From the NCBI RefSeq assembly GCF_020966755.1, contig NZ_JAJKFT010000002.1:434001-498000 (forward strand): a stretch of 64,000 nucleotides of DNA. Direction: 5' to 3'. The notes under the pieces were generated by a model. It ran no database searches and had not been told where the DNA came from. It was given only the letters and a program-made list of their open reading frames with translations. The stretch is from Blastopirellula sediminis. GTDB lineage: Bacteria; Planctomycetota; Planctomycetia; Pirellulales; Pirellulaceae. Numbering within the stretch: the stretch's first letter is position 1; each line of letters starts with the position of its first letter. Shown piece after piece: positions 52,724 to 62,483 of this stretch. The position numbers and the translations under genes were made by a program.

Positions 52724-55074
52724 GTTGGAAGATCCACGTATTCGGCGTTCGCCATCTCTCTCCGATGGGAGCCTGGCAGCTGCGCGCTTATCTCGATCAG
52801 ATCAAGCCTGACGTCGTGCTGATCGAAGGGATCGACGACGCGACGCCGCTGATCGCCGACATGACGCGTCCAGAGACGAAGCCGCCGATCGCGATTCTCG
52901 CATACACCGATTCGCTGCCGGTTCGCACGATCGTCACGCCGCTGGCCCGCTACAGTCCCGAATACCAGGCGATCTGCTGGGCCAAAGAAAATGACGCCGA
53001 CGCCCAGTTCTTCGATCTTCCGTCCGAATGCTTCCTTGGCCTTCTCGACGCCGAATATGAGCAGCGGGAAATCGAACGAAGGGAAGCGTTGCTGAAGCAG
53101 GAAGAAGAGAAGGAATCGCCGCCGGAGGAAACCGCCGAAACCTCGGAGATCGCCGCTGAGCTCGACGAACCGAAGGTCTCGCTGTATCAGCAAGTCGCCC
53201 ACGCCGCCGGCGAGACCGACTTTGAAACCTACTGGGAGCGCCAGTTCGAGCACAACGTTTCGCTCGGCAGCTATCGGGGCGGCGCCTATGAGTTCGGCCA
53301 GGCCGTACGCGAGCTGGAAGAAGACCGCCCCCGCTGGCGTGCCGAAAACCTGGTTCGCGAAGCCTACATGCGACGTCGGATCGAAGAGACGATCGCCGCC
53401 GGTACGCCGCCGGAAAAGATCGTCGCCGTCGTTGGCGCCTTCCATGCCTCTGCGCTGACCTCCGACTTGCCTGCGATGACCGACGAAGAGCTGGAGTCGC
53501 TTCGTCGCCGCACCAGCAAGTTGACGCTGATGCCGTACTCCTACTTCAAGCTCTCGTCGCAGTCGGGCTACGGCGCCGGAAATCAGGCGCCTGCCTACTT
53601 CGAGCTGATGTGGGACGCGCTCAACGAAGGGAACGTCCGCGGGCTCTCGCATCGCTACCTGTCGAGCGTCGCTCAGCATCTCCGCAAGGCCGGCACCCAT
53701 CGCTCGACTGCCGAAGTGATCGAAAGCGTCCGTTTGGCCGAAACCCTCTCCGCGCTCAAAGATGGCCTGGCGCCGACGCTCTCTGACCTGCGCGACGCGG
53801 CAATTACGCTCCTCGGTCAGGGAGAAATAACAACCGTCAAAGAGGCGCTCGCTCATGTCGACGTCGGTACCGAGATCGGCGAACTGCCGGACGGGGTCAG
53901 CCAAACTTCGATCCAGGCCGACTTCCAGCGGGAACTGAAACGGCTCAAGCTAGAAAAGTACAAAACGACGGTCGAAACGCCGCTCGATTTGGACCTGCGA
54001 GAGAATCGCCAGGCCAAGAGCGAAGAGGCGGCCTATCTCGACCTGAATCGTTCGTCGCTGTTTCATCGTTTGCGGATCCTGGAAGTTCCGTTCGCCAAGT
54101 GGACACACGCTCGGCAAGAGTCGACCACGTGGGCTGAGCGGTGGATGATGCAGTGGACGCCGGAGAGCGAAATTGCCCTGGTCGAAGCGGTGCTGGAAGG
54201 GGAAACGATCCTGCTAGCGACGGCGTTTCGCTTCAACTCGCGGCTCGAAAAGTGCGTCACCATCGCCGACGCGGCGCACCTGGTCAACGACGCTTGCCAG
54301 TGCGGCATGATGGCCGCGATGGATCAAGCCCGCGCGCGACTGCAGGAACTGGCCGTCGTCACCTCCGACTTTGGCGCGATCGCCGATGCGGCGTTTGAGC
54401 TGATGCAGGTCGTGCGCTACGGCAGCGTCCGCCGCTTCGATCCGGAGCCGCTATTGCCGCTGCTGGAAGAACTGTTTGTCGAAGGCGCCCTTTCGCTCTA
54501 CAACGCCGCAGGCTGCGACGACAAGGCCGCGAAGGTCTTGCTCGAAGCGATCGATAAGCTGAATCGGGTCGGGTTGGAGTTCGCCGAACTGGTCGACGAA
54601 ACGCTTTGGACGACCCGTCTGCAACAATTGGCCGACTCCGACGATCGAAACCCGCTCCTATCGGGCTATGCGTGTGCGATTCTGCTGGAGCGTGGTTTGA
54701 TCCCGAACGAAGATCTGTCGCGGGAGGTATCGCGACGTCTTTCCCCTGGCGTTCCAGCCGATCTTGGCGCCGGCTGGTTTGAAGGACTCGCGCAGCGGAA
54801 TCGTTACGCGTTGATCGCGCGGCAAGCCCTGTGGGAACAACTGGCCGACTACGTATCCTCGCTTGACGACGATCAATTCGCCCGGGCCCTCGTGTTCCTT
54901 CGCCGTGCCTTCAGTACGTTCGTCCCGCGCGAGCGCCGGCAGATCTGCGAGAACCTCGGCGAACATTGGGGGCTGAACAAAGACCAGACGGCCGAACTGC
55001 TGGAAGCGCCTCTCTCCGAAGAGGAAGAGGAAAAGCTCTCCGACCTGAACGACTTCGATTTCGGCGATTTCTAG
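52720..55074 (+). CDS. DUF5682-family protein, YehM-like, TTG start
   Basis: A 784-residue cytoplasmic protein starting SWKIHVFGVRHLSPMGAWQL. The first ~240 residues have the pattern of a TraB/ChaN/EreA-like fold: VRHLSPMGAW, PDVVLIEGIDDATPLI and IVAVVGAFHASALTSDLP; conserved His and Glu residues may form a metal or active site, which is inference. An acidic insert (KQEEEKESPPEETAETSEIA) sits near residue 130. The remaining ~540 residues are helical (ADAAHLVNDACQCGMMAAMD; FARALVFLRRAFSTFVPRER) and unique to this family. DUF5682 proteins occur with MoxR and VWA genes in many phyla; E. coli YehM is the counterpart. Function unknown. Its stop lies 15 bases before the VWA gene. Confidence 0.85.
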   Translation: MSWKIHVFGVRHLSPMGAWQLRAYLDQIKPDVVLIEGIDDATPLIADMTRPETKPPIAILAYTDSLPVRTIVTPLARYSPEYQAICWAKENDADAQFFDLPSECFLGLLDAEYEQREIERREALLKQEEEKESPPEETAETSEIAAELDEPKVSLYQQVAHAAGETDFETYWERQFEHNVSLGSYRGGAYEFGQAVRELEEDRPRWRAENLVREAYMRRRIEETIAAGTPPEKIVAVVGAFHASALTSDLPAMTDEELESLRRRTSKLTLMPYSYFKLSSQSGYGAGNQAPAYFELMWDALNEGNVRGLSHRYLSSVAQHLRKAGTHRSTAEVIESVRLAETLSALKDGLAPTLSDLRDAAITLLGQGEITTVKEALAHVDVGTEIGELPDGVSQTSIQADFQRELKRLKLEKYKTTVETPLDLDLRENRQAKSEEAAYLDLNRSSLFHRLRILEVPFAKWTHARQESTTWAERWMMQWTPESEIALVEAVLEGETILLATAFRFNSRLEKCVTIADAAHLVNDACQCGMMAAMDQARARLQELAVVTSDFGAIADAAFELMQVVRYGSVRRFDPEPLLPLLEELFVEGALSLYNAAGCDDKAAKVLLEAIDKLNRVGLEFAELVDETLWTTRLQQLADSDDRNPLLSGYACAILLERGLIPNEDLSREVSRRLSPGVPADLGAGWFEGLAQRNRYALIARQALWEQLADYVSSLDDDQFARALVFLRRAFSTFVPRERRQICENLGEHWGLNKDQTAELLEAPLSEEEEEKLSDLNDFDFGDF

Positions 55075-55089
55075 AAAGCGACGATCAAC

Positions 55090-56289
55090 ATGGATGCGGA
55101 ACAACTCGCTCGCTGGCGACTGATTCTCGGGGCAAGTTCCCAGGAGTCGCTCTGCAATATGGGATCGGGCTTCCAGCTCTCGTCGCAGCAGATGGAAATG
55201 GACGCCGCGCTCGCCGAAATCTACGGCGGCGACGATTCCGAGTTGTCGCAAGAAGAATGGTCGGAAAAGCGCGTCGGGCACGGACCAGCCAAAGGGCGCG
55301 TCGCGCCGAAAGTGGCAAAGTGGCTCGATCAGATTCGCAATTTCTTTCCGACCGACGTCGTCACCCTGATTCAACATGACGCCATCGAGCGCCGCGGGAT
55401 GAAGGAGCTGTTGTTCGAGCCGGAGATCTTGTCGAAGGTCGAACCGTCGCTCGATCTCGCCAGCACGGTCCTGCAGCTAAAGAACCTGGTTCCCGACAAA
55501 GCGAAAGCGGCCGCCCGTGAACTGGTCAGCAAGGTGGTCGACGACATTCGCAAACGGCTCGAGCAGCGATTCGTGCAAGCGGTCCGCGGCGCCCTCAATC
55601 GCAATCGTCATTCGCCGTTTCGCAGTCTGCCGAATCTCGACTGGACGCGCACGATTAGTCAGAACATCAAAAACTACAACCCGACGATCAAGACGATCAT
55701 CCCCGAGCAAATGTCGTTCTTTAGCCGCCAGCAGCGGCAGAACGACTGGAACATTATCATTGCGATGGACCAGTCTGGATCGATGCACTCGTCTCTTATC
55801 TTTGGCGGCATCATGGGAGCGATCCTCGCCAGCATGCCGGCGGTCGAGACCCACGTCGTCGCTTTCAACCATCATGAGGTGGTCGATCTAACCGAACATT
55901 GTCACGATCCGGTAGATCTTCTGTTTGGCGTGCAGCTAAGCGGGGCCGAAGACTACTGGATGGCGACCAGCTACTGCGAACGCTTTATGCATACGCCAGA
56001 CAAGACCCTCTATATCGTGTTGGGGGATCTCTATGACACCAGCCCCAACGAGAATCGCTTCGTCCGCAAAATGGAGGCGTTGCTCGAAGGGGGGTTAAAG
56101 GCAGTCGGGCTACTGGCGATTTCCGATCAAGGGCGCCCCTCGTTCAACGAGAACCTCGCCAACAAGTTGGCGAAGCTGGGAATGCCCTGTTTCGCGTGCA
56201 CGCCGAACCATCTTCCCGACATGCTGGAAGCCGTATTACGGGGTCAGGACCTGAAAAAGTTCGCGGAAATCGCCTCTCAGAAGGAGTAG
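55090..56289 (+). CDS. VWA-domain protein, YehP-like (last gene of the MoxR-VWA module)
   Basis: A 399-residue cytoplasmic protein. The first ~200 residues are helical and basic (WLDQIRNFFPTDVVTLIQHD; RKRLEQRFVQAVRGALNRNR). The von Willebrand A domain begins NDWNIIIAMDQSGSMHSSLI, with the metal-ion site Asp227-x-Ser229-x-Ser231; the later metal residues are in ISGAEDYW-like QLSGAEDYWMATSYCERFM and YIVLGDLYDTSPNE. All ligands appear intact. VWA proteins of this type partner with MoxR ATPases to insert metal or remodel targets (for example CoxE-CoxD). Translation is probably coupled to the DUF5682 gene 15 bases upstream. Confidence 0.93.
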   Translation: MDAEQLARWRLILGASSQESLCNMGSGFQLSSQQMEMDAALAEIYGGDDSELSQEEWSEKRVGHGPAKGRVAPKVAKWLDQIRNFFPTDVVTLIQHDAIERRGMKELLFEPEILSKVEPSLDLASTVLQLKNLVPDKAKAAARELVSKVVDDIRKRLEQRFVQAVRGALNRNRHSPFRSLPNLDWTRTISQNIKNYNPTIKTIIPEQMSFFSRQQRQNDWNIIIAMDQSGSMHSSLIFGGIMGAILASMPAVETHVVAFNHHEVVDLTEHCHDPVDLLFGVQLSGAEDYWMATSYCERFMHTPDKTLYIVLGDLYDTSPNENRFVRKMEALLEGGLKAVGLLAISDQGRPSFNENLANKLAKLGMPCFACTPNHLPDMLEAVLRGQDLKKFAEIASQKE

Positions 56290-56425
56290 TGCACAGATTT
56301 CGGAAGTTGTGATCAATAGCGGCGAAATGACCACGCAACGGTTTGCAACAACCCCCGGAATCTTGCCTTAGCCTGGAATTGACGTAGGTTTGAGTTTAAG
56401 ATTGGCCTCACCTCCACTCTTATTC

Positions 56426-56442
56426 ACGTAGGGTAACTACGT
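56426..56442. promoter_or_regulatory. Perfect inverted repeat upstream of the second CxxCH gene
   Basis: ACGTAG-GGTAA-CTACGT, 37 bases before the ATG at 56479. It may be an operator or a leader stem; too short to judge further. Confidence 0.3.
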
Positions 56443-56478
56443 CATTTCCAACTCCCGCCCCGATTGAGAATTGACTCT

Positions 56479-59400
56479 ATGCGAATCGCCCTCCCGTCTT
56501 TGATGGCGTGCCTGTTGCTGTTGGTCGCCACGAGCGCTAACGCGGAACCGCTCACTTTGAAACAGGGAGACCACGTCTCCGTCATCGGCAACACCACCGC
56601 CGATCGAATGCAACATCACGGTTGGCTGGAAACCTACATCCATGCCCTCCATCCGGAACTGAATCTCACCTTCCGGAATCTTGCGTTCCCCGGCGACGAA
56701 CTGAAGAGCCGCCCGCGTGAAGATAACTTCGGCAGCGCCGACGAGTGGTTGGCCAAGAACAAGACCGACGTCGTCTTCGCCTTCTTTGGATACAACGAAG
56801 CGCTGCGCGGACCCGCCAACCTGGCGACCTTCAAGAAGGACCTGGAAGAAACAATCGACGGAATGCGCGCTCAAAAGTACAACGGCGCCAGCGCTCCGCA
56901 GCTTGTCTTCTTCTCGCCGATCGCTCACGAGAATCTTTACAGCCGCCATCTCCCCGACGGTTCGGCCAACAACGTCAACCTGAAGGCCTACACCGAAGCG
57001 ATGCAGCAAGTCTGCGCTGCGAAGGACGTCAAATTCGTCGACCTCTTTACGCCGACGCAAGAGATGTACGCCGCCGCGAAGAAGCCGTTGACGATGAACG
57101 GCGTTCACCTGCTGGAGAACGGCGACAAAGCGGTCGCCCAAGCGGTGGTGAAAGAACTGTTCGGCAAGGGGGCGCCTGCCGACTCGGACCTGATCGCCAA
57201 ACTACACGACGCGGTTCTCGAAAAGAACTATTACTGGTTCAGCCGCTATCGCGTGGTCGACGGCTACAACGTCTTCGGCGGTCGCTCGAAGCTCGCGTGG
57301 TTCGGCCAGTCGAACGCCGACGTGATGCTGCGTGAAATGGAAATCTTCGACGTGATGACCGCCAACCGCGACAAGGTCGTGTGGGGTGCGGCCAACGGTC
57401 AGCAGATCGCTCCCCAAGACGACAACCTGCCGGAAGAGTTGGTCGTCAAAGCGAACCGCGAAGGGGACAAGCCGGACGGCAGCTTCTCGTACCTGACCGC
57501 GGAAGGGGGTCTCGAAAAGCTGCAAATGGCCGAAGGGCTGCAAGCGAACATCTTCGCGTCGGAAGAAATGTTCCCCGAGCTGATCAACCCGGTGCAGATG
57601 GCGGTCGATCCGAACGGACGTTTGTTCGCTTCGGTCTGGCCGAGCTATCCGCACTGGAATCCGGTCCAGCCGCGTCATGATCGCATCGTCTGCTTGCCGG
57701 ATGACGACGGCGACGGCGTCGCCGATCGCTGCACCATTTTCGCCGACGGCTTGAACAGCGTCACCGGTTTCGAGTTCTGGGGTGGCGGCATGATCGTCGC
57801 CGCGCTGCCGGAACTCTGGTTCCTGAAAGACACCGACGGCGACGACAAGGCCGACGTCAAGATTCGCATCCTGCAAGGTCTTTCCAGCGCTGACTCGCAC
57901 CACTCGGCCAATGCGATGGTTCTTGGTCCGGACGGCTGGATCTATTGGTCGCGCGGTATCTTCAACGTCGCGGCGATGGAAACTCCGACGCAGACCTATC
58001 ACTCGACCACCAGCGGCGTTCACCGCTTTAACCCGCGGACCTACGAAATGGAGTTCCATTTCCCGATCGGTCCGAACCCGCACGGCGACGTCTTTGACAA
58101 ATGGGGCTTCCAGTTCGCCAACGACGGCACCAGCGGTACCGGTTCGTACGTCAACATCGGCAAAGGACGCGGCAACAAGCAATGGTTTGACAAGCGTGTT
58201 CGTCCTGTCGCCGCAACCGGCATCCTCAACAGCAGCCACTTTCCCGAGAAGTTTCAGAACAACTTCCTGATCTGCAACTGCATCGGGTTCCTCGGCGTGT
58301 TGCAGCATGAAGTGAAGTACAACGGCGCCGACATTCGGGCCGAAGAGATCGAGCCGATCCTCGTCTCGTCCGATCCCAACTTCCGTCCCTCCGACGTCGA
58401 AATCGGTTCGGACGGCGCCCTCTATGTCGCTGACTGGGCGAACGCGCTGATCGGGCATATGCAGCACAACATGCGTGACCCGAACCGCGATCATCAGCAC
58501 GGCCGCATCTTCCGCGTCACTGCGAAGGATCGCCCGCTGGTCAAACCGGTCAAGCTGAAGGACAAACCGCTCGCAGAAGTTCTTAACGCCTTCTACGCAC
58601 AGGAAAGCGCGACCCGCTACCGCGCTCGTATCGAATTGAGCGGCCGCGATTCGGACGAAGTGGCCGATGCGGTCGCCAAGTTCGTCGATACCAAGGACGT
58701 CAACAATCCGGAAGACGCCCAGGCGATGCTCGAATGCATCTGGGTCCACGAAGAACACCGTCTGCCGAACCGCGATCTGGTCGCCCGCGTTTGCGGCGCC
58801 GCCGAACCGCGGGTTCGCGCCGCCGCGATTCGCTCGCTCGGTCACTGGGCCGGTAAGGTCGACGACTGGGCCGAGCTGCTGCTTGCCGCGGCGCAAGACT
58901 CGGAACCGCTGGTTCGGGCCGAAGCGATCAAAGCGGCCGTCAACTTCGAAGGCCCCGACGCGGCGGAAGTGATCTTCCTCGCCGCTTCGCAGCCGACCGA
59001 TCCCGAAATCGACGCCGTGCTGGCCTATGCCCGCGGTCAGATTAACGTCGACGCGATGATCACCGACGCGATCGCTTCGGGTAAAACCCTCTCGCCGGCA
59101 GCCGTTTCGTACGCGTTGCAAAAGGCGAGCACCAACCTCTTGCTGAAGTTGGACCGGACGCCGGAAGTTTATCAGGCGATTCTGAGCCGCAGCGGCGTGC
59201 CGGCCGACGTTCGCGTTGAAGCGATCGCCGCCCTCGCGCAAGCGTCGGGCCGCACTCCGATCGCCGAAACGTTCTTCTGGGTCGGCAAGGCGGAGCAGGA
59301 CAAGCTCGCCAGCCTGAATGACCTGACCAACCTCCTGGCGAAAACTTCGCCCGAGAAGCTGACCGGCTCGGAAGAGCTGCTGGCGGAACTAGCCGATACG

Positions 59401-61401
59401 GCGTCGACGTCGAAGGTTCGCTCCGCCGCGTACCAGGCCTGGATTCAATCGGGCCGGGCCGAAGACGCTTGGGCCAATGCGATCGAATCGCGCGATGCCC
59501 TCGCCGATTTCCTGGCTGCCGCCAAGCAAGTGAGCAAGGCGCCGCAAGCTTCGTCGCTCTACGCTCACATTCGCCCGCTGATGTTCCAGCTGCCGGCCGC
59601 GTTGCAGCCGATGGGACAGACCGCCGCGACTTCGGACGCTCCGGCGGTTGCGTTTGAATACTACGAACCGCACCCCGCGCAGAACTGCGCGAAGGAAACG
59701 CTTGACGCCGTCAAACCGACGATGGTCGGCCGAATGGAGAACTTCAACAAGTACGTTCCGAAGGGACGTCATGATGAGTTCGCCACGCGAATGACCGCCG
59801 CGATCGACATTCCCGCGGCCGGCGACTACACCTTCTTCACCGCTTCGGACGACGGTTCGCGGATCTATATCGACGGCGCCTTGCTGGTCGATCATGACGG
59901 TCTGCACGGCATGACCGAAAAGGGAGGCAAGCTCAACCTGACCGCTGGTCTGCACGAAATGGTCGTCACCTACTTTGAAAATGGCGGCGGCGACGGACTG
60001 CGGATTTCGTGGGACGGACCTGGCATCAAGAAGCAGCCGATCCCGACCTCATTCCTCCGTCCGGCTGGACAGACGGACCTTCGCCTGGCCGCGATCGATA
60101 CGATTTCGGCCTGGCCCGGTCATCAGGCCGACAAGATCGCCGACTTTACCAAGCTGAGCTTGGGCAAAGAGAACGCGGCCGCTGGTCTGGAAGCGCTCGC
60201 CGCTTTGCCGTCGAAGCCGGTCATCGATGGCCTGGCTCCGGTGGTTCGCGCCGAAGTGCTGAACAAGCTGATCGAACTCGCCAATCAGGCGACGCCGGTC
60301 GATCGTCAGGCCGACCGCTATTCGCGGCAATTGAATCTGGGCGAAGCGCTCGCTCGCACCATGACTTCGGATCAAGACAAGTACGCCAAGACGCTCCGCG
60401 ATCTGCGTAATAGCATCCCGGTCAAAGTCGATCCGCAGATCCTGGCCATGGGCAAGGAAGTCTACCTGCGAGAAAGCCACTGCGCCACGTGCCATCAACC
60501 GCACGGCCAGGGGATGCCGAACCTTTACCCGCCGTTGGACGGCAGCATCTGGGCGACTGGTTCGGAAGATCGATTGATCAGCATGGCGCTCGACGGCATG
60601 CACGGTACGATCGAAGTGAAAGGAAAGCGTTATAGCTCGCCGCCGCTTCCGCCGATGACTGGTTTCCGCCAGTTGCTGAACGACGAAGAGATGGCCGCGG
60701 TGCTAACGTACGTCCGCAACAACTGGACGAACCGCGCCAAGCCGATCACGCCCCAGCAAGTGGCGAAGATCCGCGCTGTCGATCGTGGCGACGCCACCTT
60801 CTGGTTCGCCAACGACTTGCTCGCCAAGTTCCCGCTGGAAGATGGCAGCAAGCCGATTATCGCCGAATCGACCGGAGACGGCTGGACGCCGAAGTTCGTC
60901 AAAGAATGGAAGCTGGCCGACCTGACCGCCGACAAAGTGACGAGCGAAAAACGTTCGTTCGCCACCGGTCAGGTTTACTTTGCTCGCCTTGGTTGCGCCC
61001 AGTGCCATCAGTTGAACGGCAAGGGGGGCAACTTTGGTCCGGATCTGTCGAAGCTCGATCCGCGCCGTCAAACCGCGGCCCATGTGCTGGAATCGATCCT
61101 CGATCCTTCCAAGCAGATCGACCCGCAGTATCGGATGCAGTCGGTCTTGACGGTCGACGGCAAAGCGATTTCCGGCATGGTGATCAAGGAGACCGATAAA
61201 GAGCTCCACCTCCTCACCGATCCGCTCAGCCCTGACAAGCCGACGGTCATCAAGCAGGACGATATCGACGACGTCGCCAAAACCAACACCACGATCATGC
61301 CGAACGGCCTGACCAACTGGTTGACCGAGGAAGAGATCTACGATCTGGCCGCCTTCGTGCTGTCAGGCGGAGACGAGAAGAGCAAGGTCTACGGCAAGTA
61401 G
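56479..61401 (+). CDS. Giant PVC-type CxxCH protein: SGNH + propeller + HEAT + PA14 + two cytochrome c domains
   Basis: A 1640-residue exported protein; ATG 56479 starts a signal peptide (RIALPSLMACLLLLVATSAN). Residues ~25-215 are an SGNH/GDSL-hydrolase-like domain (VSVIGNTTADRMQHHGWLE; NLAFPGDELKSR; TDVVFAFFGYNEAL; late LTMNGVHL), though the first block lacks the usual GDS. A beta propeller of the membrane-bound dehydrogenase type follows (LEKLQMAEGLQANIFASEEM; LVSSDPNFRPSDVEIG), then HEAT repeats (~750-1060). A PA14 domain (~1087-1190) reads TFFTASDDGSRIYIDGALLV. The C-terminus has two cytochrome c domains: CATCH at 1335-1339 and CAQCH at 1506-1510. Probably a periplasmic sugar oxidase-like protein; the substrate is unknown. 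ThuA follows 56 bases on. Confidence 0.92.
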   Translation: MRIALPSLMACLLLLVATSANAEPLTLKQGDHVSVIGNTTADRMQHHGWLETYIHALHPELNLTFRNLAFPGDELKSRPREDNFGSADEWLAKNKTDVVFAFFGYNEALRGPANLATFKKDLEETIDGMRAQKYNGASAPQLVFFSPIAHENLYSRHLPDGSANNVNLKAYTEAMQQVCAAKDVKFVDLFTPTQEMYAAAKKPLTMNGVHLLENGDKAVAQAVVKELFGKGAPADSDLIAKLHDAVLEKNYYWFSRYRVVDGYNVFGGRSKLAWFGQSNADVMLREMEIFDVMTANRDKVVWGAANGQQIAPQDDNLPEELVVKANREGDKPDGSFSYLTAEGGLEKLQMAEGLQANIFASEEMFPELINPVQMAVDPNGRLFASVWPSYPHWNPVQPRHDRIVCLPDDDGDGVADRCTIFADGLNSVTGFEFWGGGMIVAALPELWFLKDTDGDDKADVKIRILQGLSSADSHHSANAMVLGPDGWIYWSRGIFNVAAMETPTQTYHSTTSGVHRFNPRTYEMEFHFPIGPNPHGDVFDKWGFQFANDGTSGTGSYVNIGKGRGNKQWFDKRVRPVAATGILNSSHFPEKFQNNFLICNCIGFLGVLQHEVKYNGADIRAEEIEPILVSSDPNFRPSDVEIGSDGALYVADWANALIGHMQHNMRDPNRDHQHGRIFRVTAKDRPLVKPVKLKDKPLAEVLNAFYAQESATRYRARIELSGRDSDEVADAVAKFVDTKDVNNPEDAQAMLECIWVHEEHRLPNRDLVARVCGAAEPRVRAAAIRSLGHWAGKVDDWAELLLAAAQDSEPLVRAEAIKAAVNFEGPDAAEVIFLAASQPTDPEIDAVLAYARGQINVDAMITDAIASGKTLSPAAVSYALQKASTNLLLKLDRTPEVYQAILSRSGVPADVRVEAIAALAQASGRTPIAETFFWVGKAEQDKLASLNDLTNLLAKTSPEKLTGSEELLAELADTASTSKVRSAAYQAWIQSGRAEDAWANAIESRDALADFLAAAKQVSKAPQASSLYAHIRPLMFQLPAALQPMGQTAATSDAPAVAFEYYEPHPAQNCAKETLDAVKPTMVGRMENFNKYVPKGRHDEFATRMTAAIDIPAAGDYTFFTASDDGSRIYIDGALLVDHDGLHGMTEKGGKLNLTAGLHEMVVTYFENGGGDGLRISWDGPGIKKQPIPTSFLRPAGQTDLRLAAIDTISAWPGHQADKIADFTKLSLGKENAAAGLEALAALPSKPVIDGLAPVVRAEVLNKLIELANQATPVDRQADRYSRQLNLGEALARTMTSDQDKYAKTLRDLRNSIPVKVDPQILAMGKEVYLRESHCATCHQPHGQGMPNLYPPLDGSIWATGSEDRLISMALDGMHGTIEVKGKRYSSPPLPPMTGFRQLLNDEEMAAVLTYVRNNWTNRAKPITPQQVAKIRAVDRGDATFWFANDLLAKFPLEDGSKPIIAESTGDGWTPKFVKEWKLADLTADKVTSEKRSFATGQVYFARLGCAQCHQLNGKGGNFGPDLSKLDPRRQTAAHVLESILDPSKQIDPQYRMQSVLTVDGKAISGMVIKETDKELHLLTDPLSPDKPTVIKQDDIDDVAKTNTTIMPNGLTNWLTEEEIYDLAAFVLSGGDEKSKVYGK

Positions 61402-61457
61402 TCCCTTCTCGTTCCCCGTCGTTAGTCTCTCGAATCACACTTTTGGAAAGTCCCGAC

Positions 61458-62483
61458 ATGATCCGCTTTGGTTTGCTGCTGATCGCTTCCCTGTTCGTCT
61501 TCCCGACGGCGATTCTCGCTGAATCGCTCGTCTACGAAGGGGAAGCCGGCGTCGGCAAGGGAAAACATATCGTCTTCCTCGCTGGCGATCATGAATATCG
61601 TTCGGAAGAAGCCCTCCCGGCGCTGGCCCGTATTTTGGCCAAGCGTCACGGCTTCAAGTGCACCGTCCTCTTTTCGGTCGATCCGAAGACCGGCGACATC
61701 CTCCCCGGTTCCAGCTATATGCCGGGAACCGAGGCGCTCGAGACCGCCGATCTGATGGTGATCTTCCTCCGCTTCCAGAACTTTCCGGAAGAGCAGATGC
61801 AGCCGATCGTCGATTACCTGGAACGCGGCGGTCCGGTGATCGGCATGCGAACCGCTACCCACGCGTTCAAAATCCCCGGCGACGCAAAGTTCGCTCGCTT
61901 CGACACGAACTTCAAAGGGAAAGAGTACGAAAAAGGATTCGGACGCCAAGTGCTTGGCGAGACGTGGGCCGGCCACTACGGCACGAACCACAAGATGAGC
62001 ACGCGGCTCGATATCATTCCCGAGCAAAAGGATCACCCGATCCTCCGCGGCGTCGAAAAGCCGTGGGTTCAATCAGGCGGCTACTGGGCCGATCCGATGC
62101 CCGATAGCGTCGTCCTGGCCAACGCGCAGCCGCTCAGCGCCATGACTCCCGACGCCGCCCCGGCCGAAGGGAAAATGCCGTGCCCCGGCGTTTGGGTTCG
62201 CACTTACGAAGGAAAAGATGGCGCCGTCGGTCGCGTCTTCACCACCACCAACGGCGCGTCGGAAGATTTGCTCGACGACGACTTCCGCCGGATGCTGATC
62301 AATGCGACTTATTGGTCGCTTGGTCTGGAAGAGAAGATCACGCCCGAGTTGGCGATCGACTTCGTCGGCCCGTATCAGCCGGTTACGTTCAGCTTTGGCG
62401 GACACCGCAAAGGGGTGCAGCCGCTCGAGCTGAAAGGTTGGGACTCGCCGATCCTGCCCGACCATTCGCAAGAAAAGAAATAG
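61458..62483 (+). CDS. Secreted ThuA-domain protein
   Basis: A 341-residue exported protein; ATG 61458 follows GGAAAG by seven bases and starts a signal peptide (MIRFGLLLIASLFVFPTAIL). The ThuA fold is a class I amidotransferase-like (flavodoxin-like) domain: GKHIVFLAGDHEYRSEEALP, ETADLMVIFLRFQNFPEEQM, GPVIGMRTATHAFKI and WAGHYGTNHKM. The position of the amidotransferase Cys is Arg/Thr here, as in ThuA, so no amidase activity is expected. ThuA proteins take part in disaccharide (trehalose/3-keto sugar) metabolism. Genes for CxxCH proteins and ThuA commonly neighbour each other in Planctomycetes. It is probably co-transcribed with the preceding gene. Confidence 0.9.
   Translation: MIRFGLLLIASLFVFPTAILAESLVYEGEAGVGKGKHIVFLAGDHEYRSEEALPALARILAKRHGFKCTVLFSVDPKTGDILPGSSYMPGTEALETADLMVIFLRFQNFPEEQMQPIVDYLERGGPVIGMRTATHAFKIPGDAKFARFDTNFKGKEYEKGFGRQVLGETWAGHYGTNHKMSTRLDIIPEQKDHPILRGVEKPWVQSGGYWADPMPDSVVLANAQPLSAMTPDAAPAEGKMPCPGVWVRTYEGKDGAVGRVFTTTNGASEDLLDDDFRRMLINATYWSLGLEEKITPELAIDFVGPYQPVTFSFGGHRKGVQPLELKGWDSPILPDHSQEKK

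Noticed and set aside
52036-53904. Open frame of 622 codons on the minus strand
   Set aside because: It is antisense to the MoxR ATPase and DUF5682 genes, which have clear motifs; no start signal or domain is visible.
57202-59241. Open frame of 679 codons on the minus strand
   Set aside because: It lies wholly inside the CxxCH protein gene, is rich in Arg, Val and Asp without any motif, and reflects GC bias at third codon positions of the real gene.
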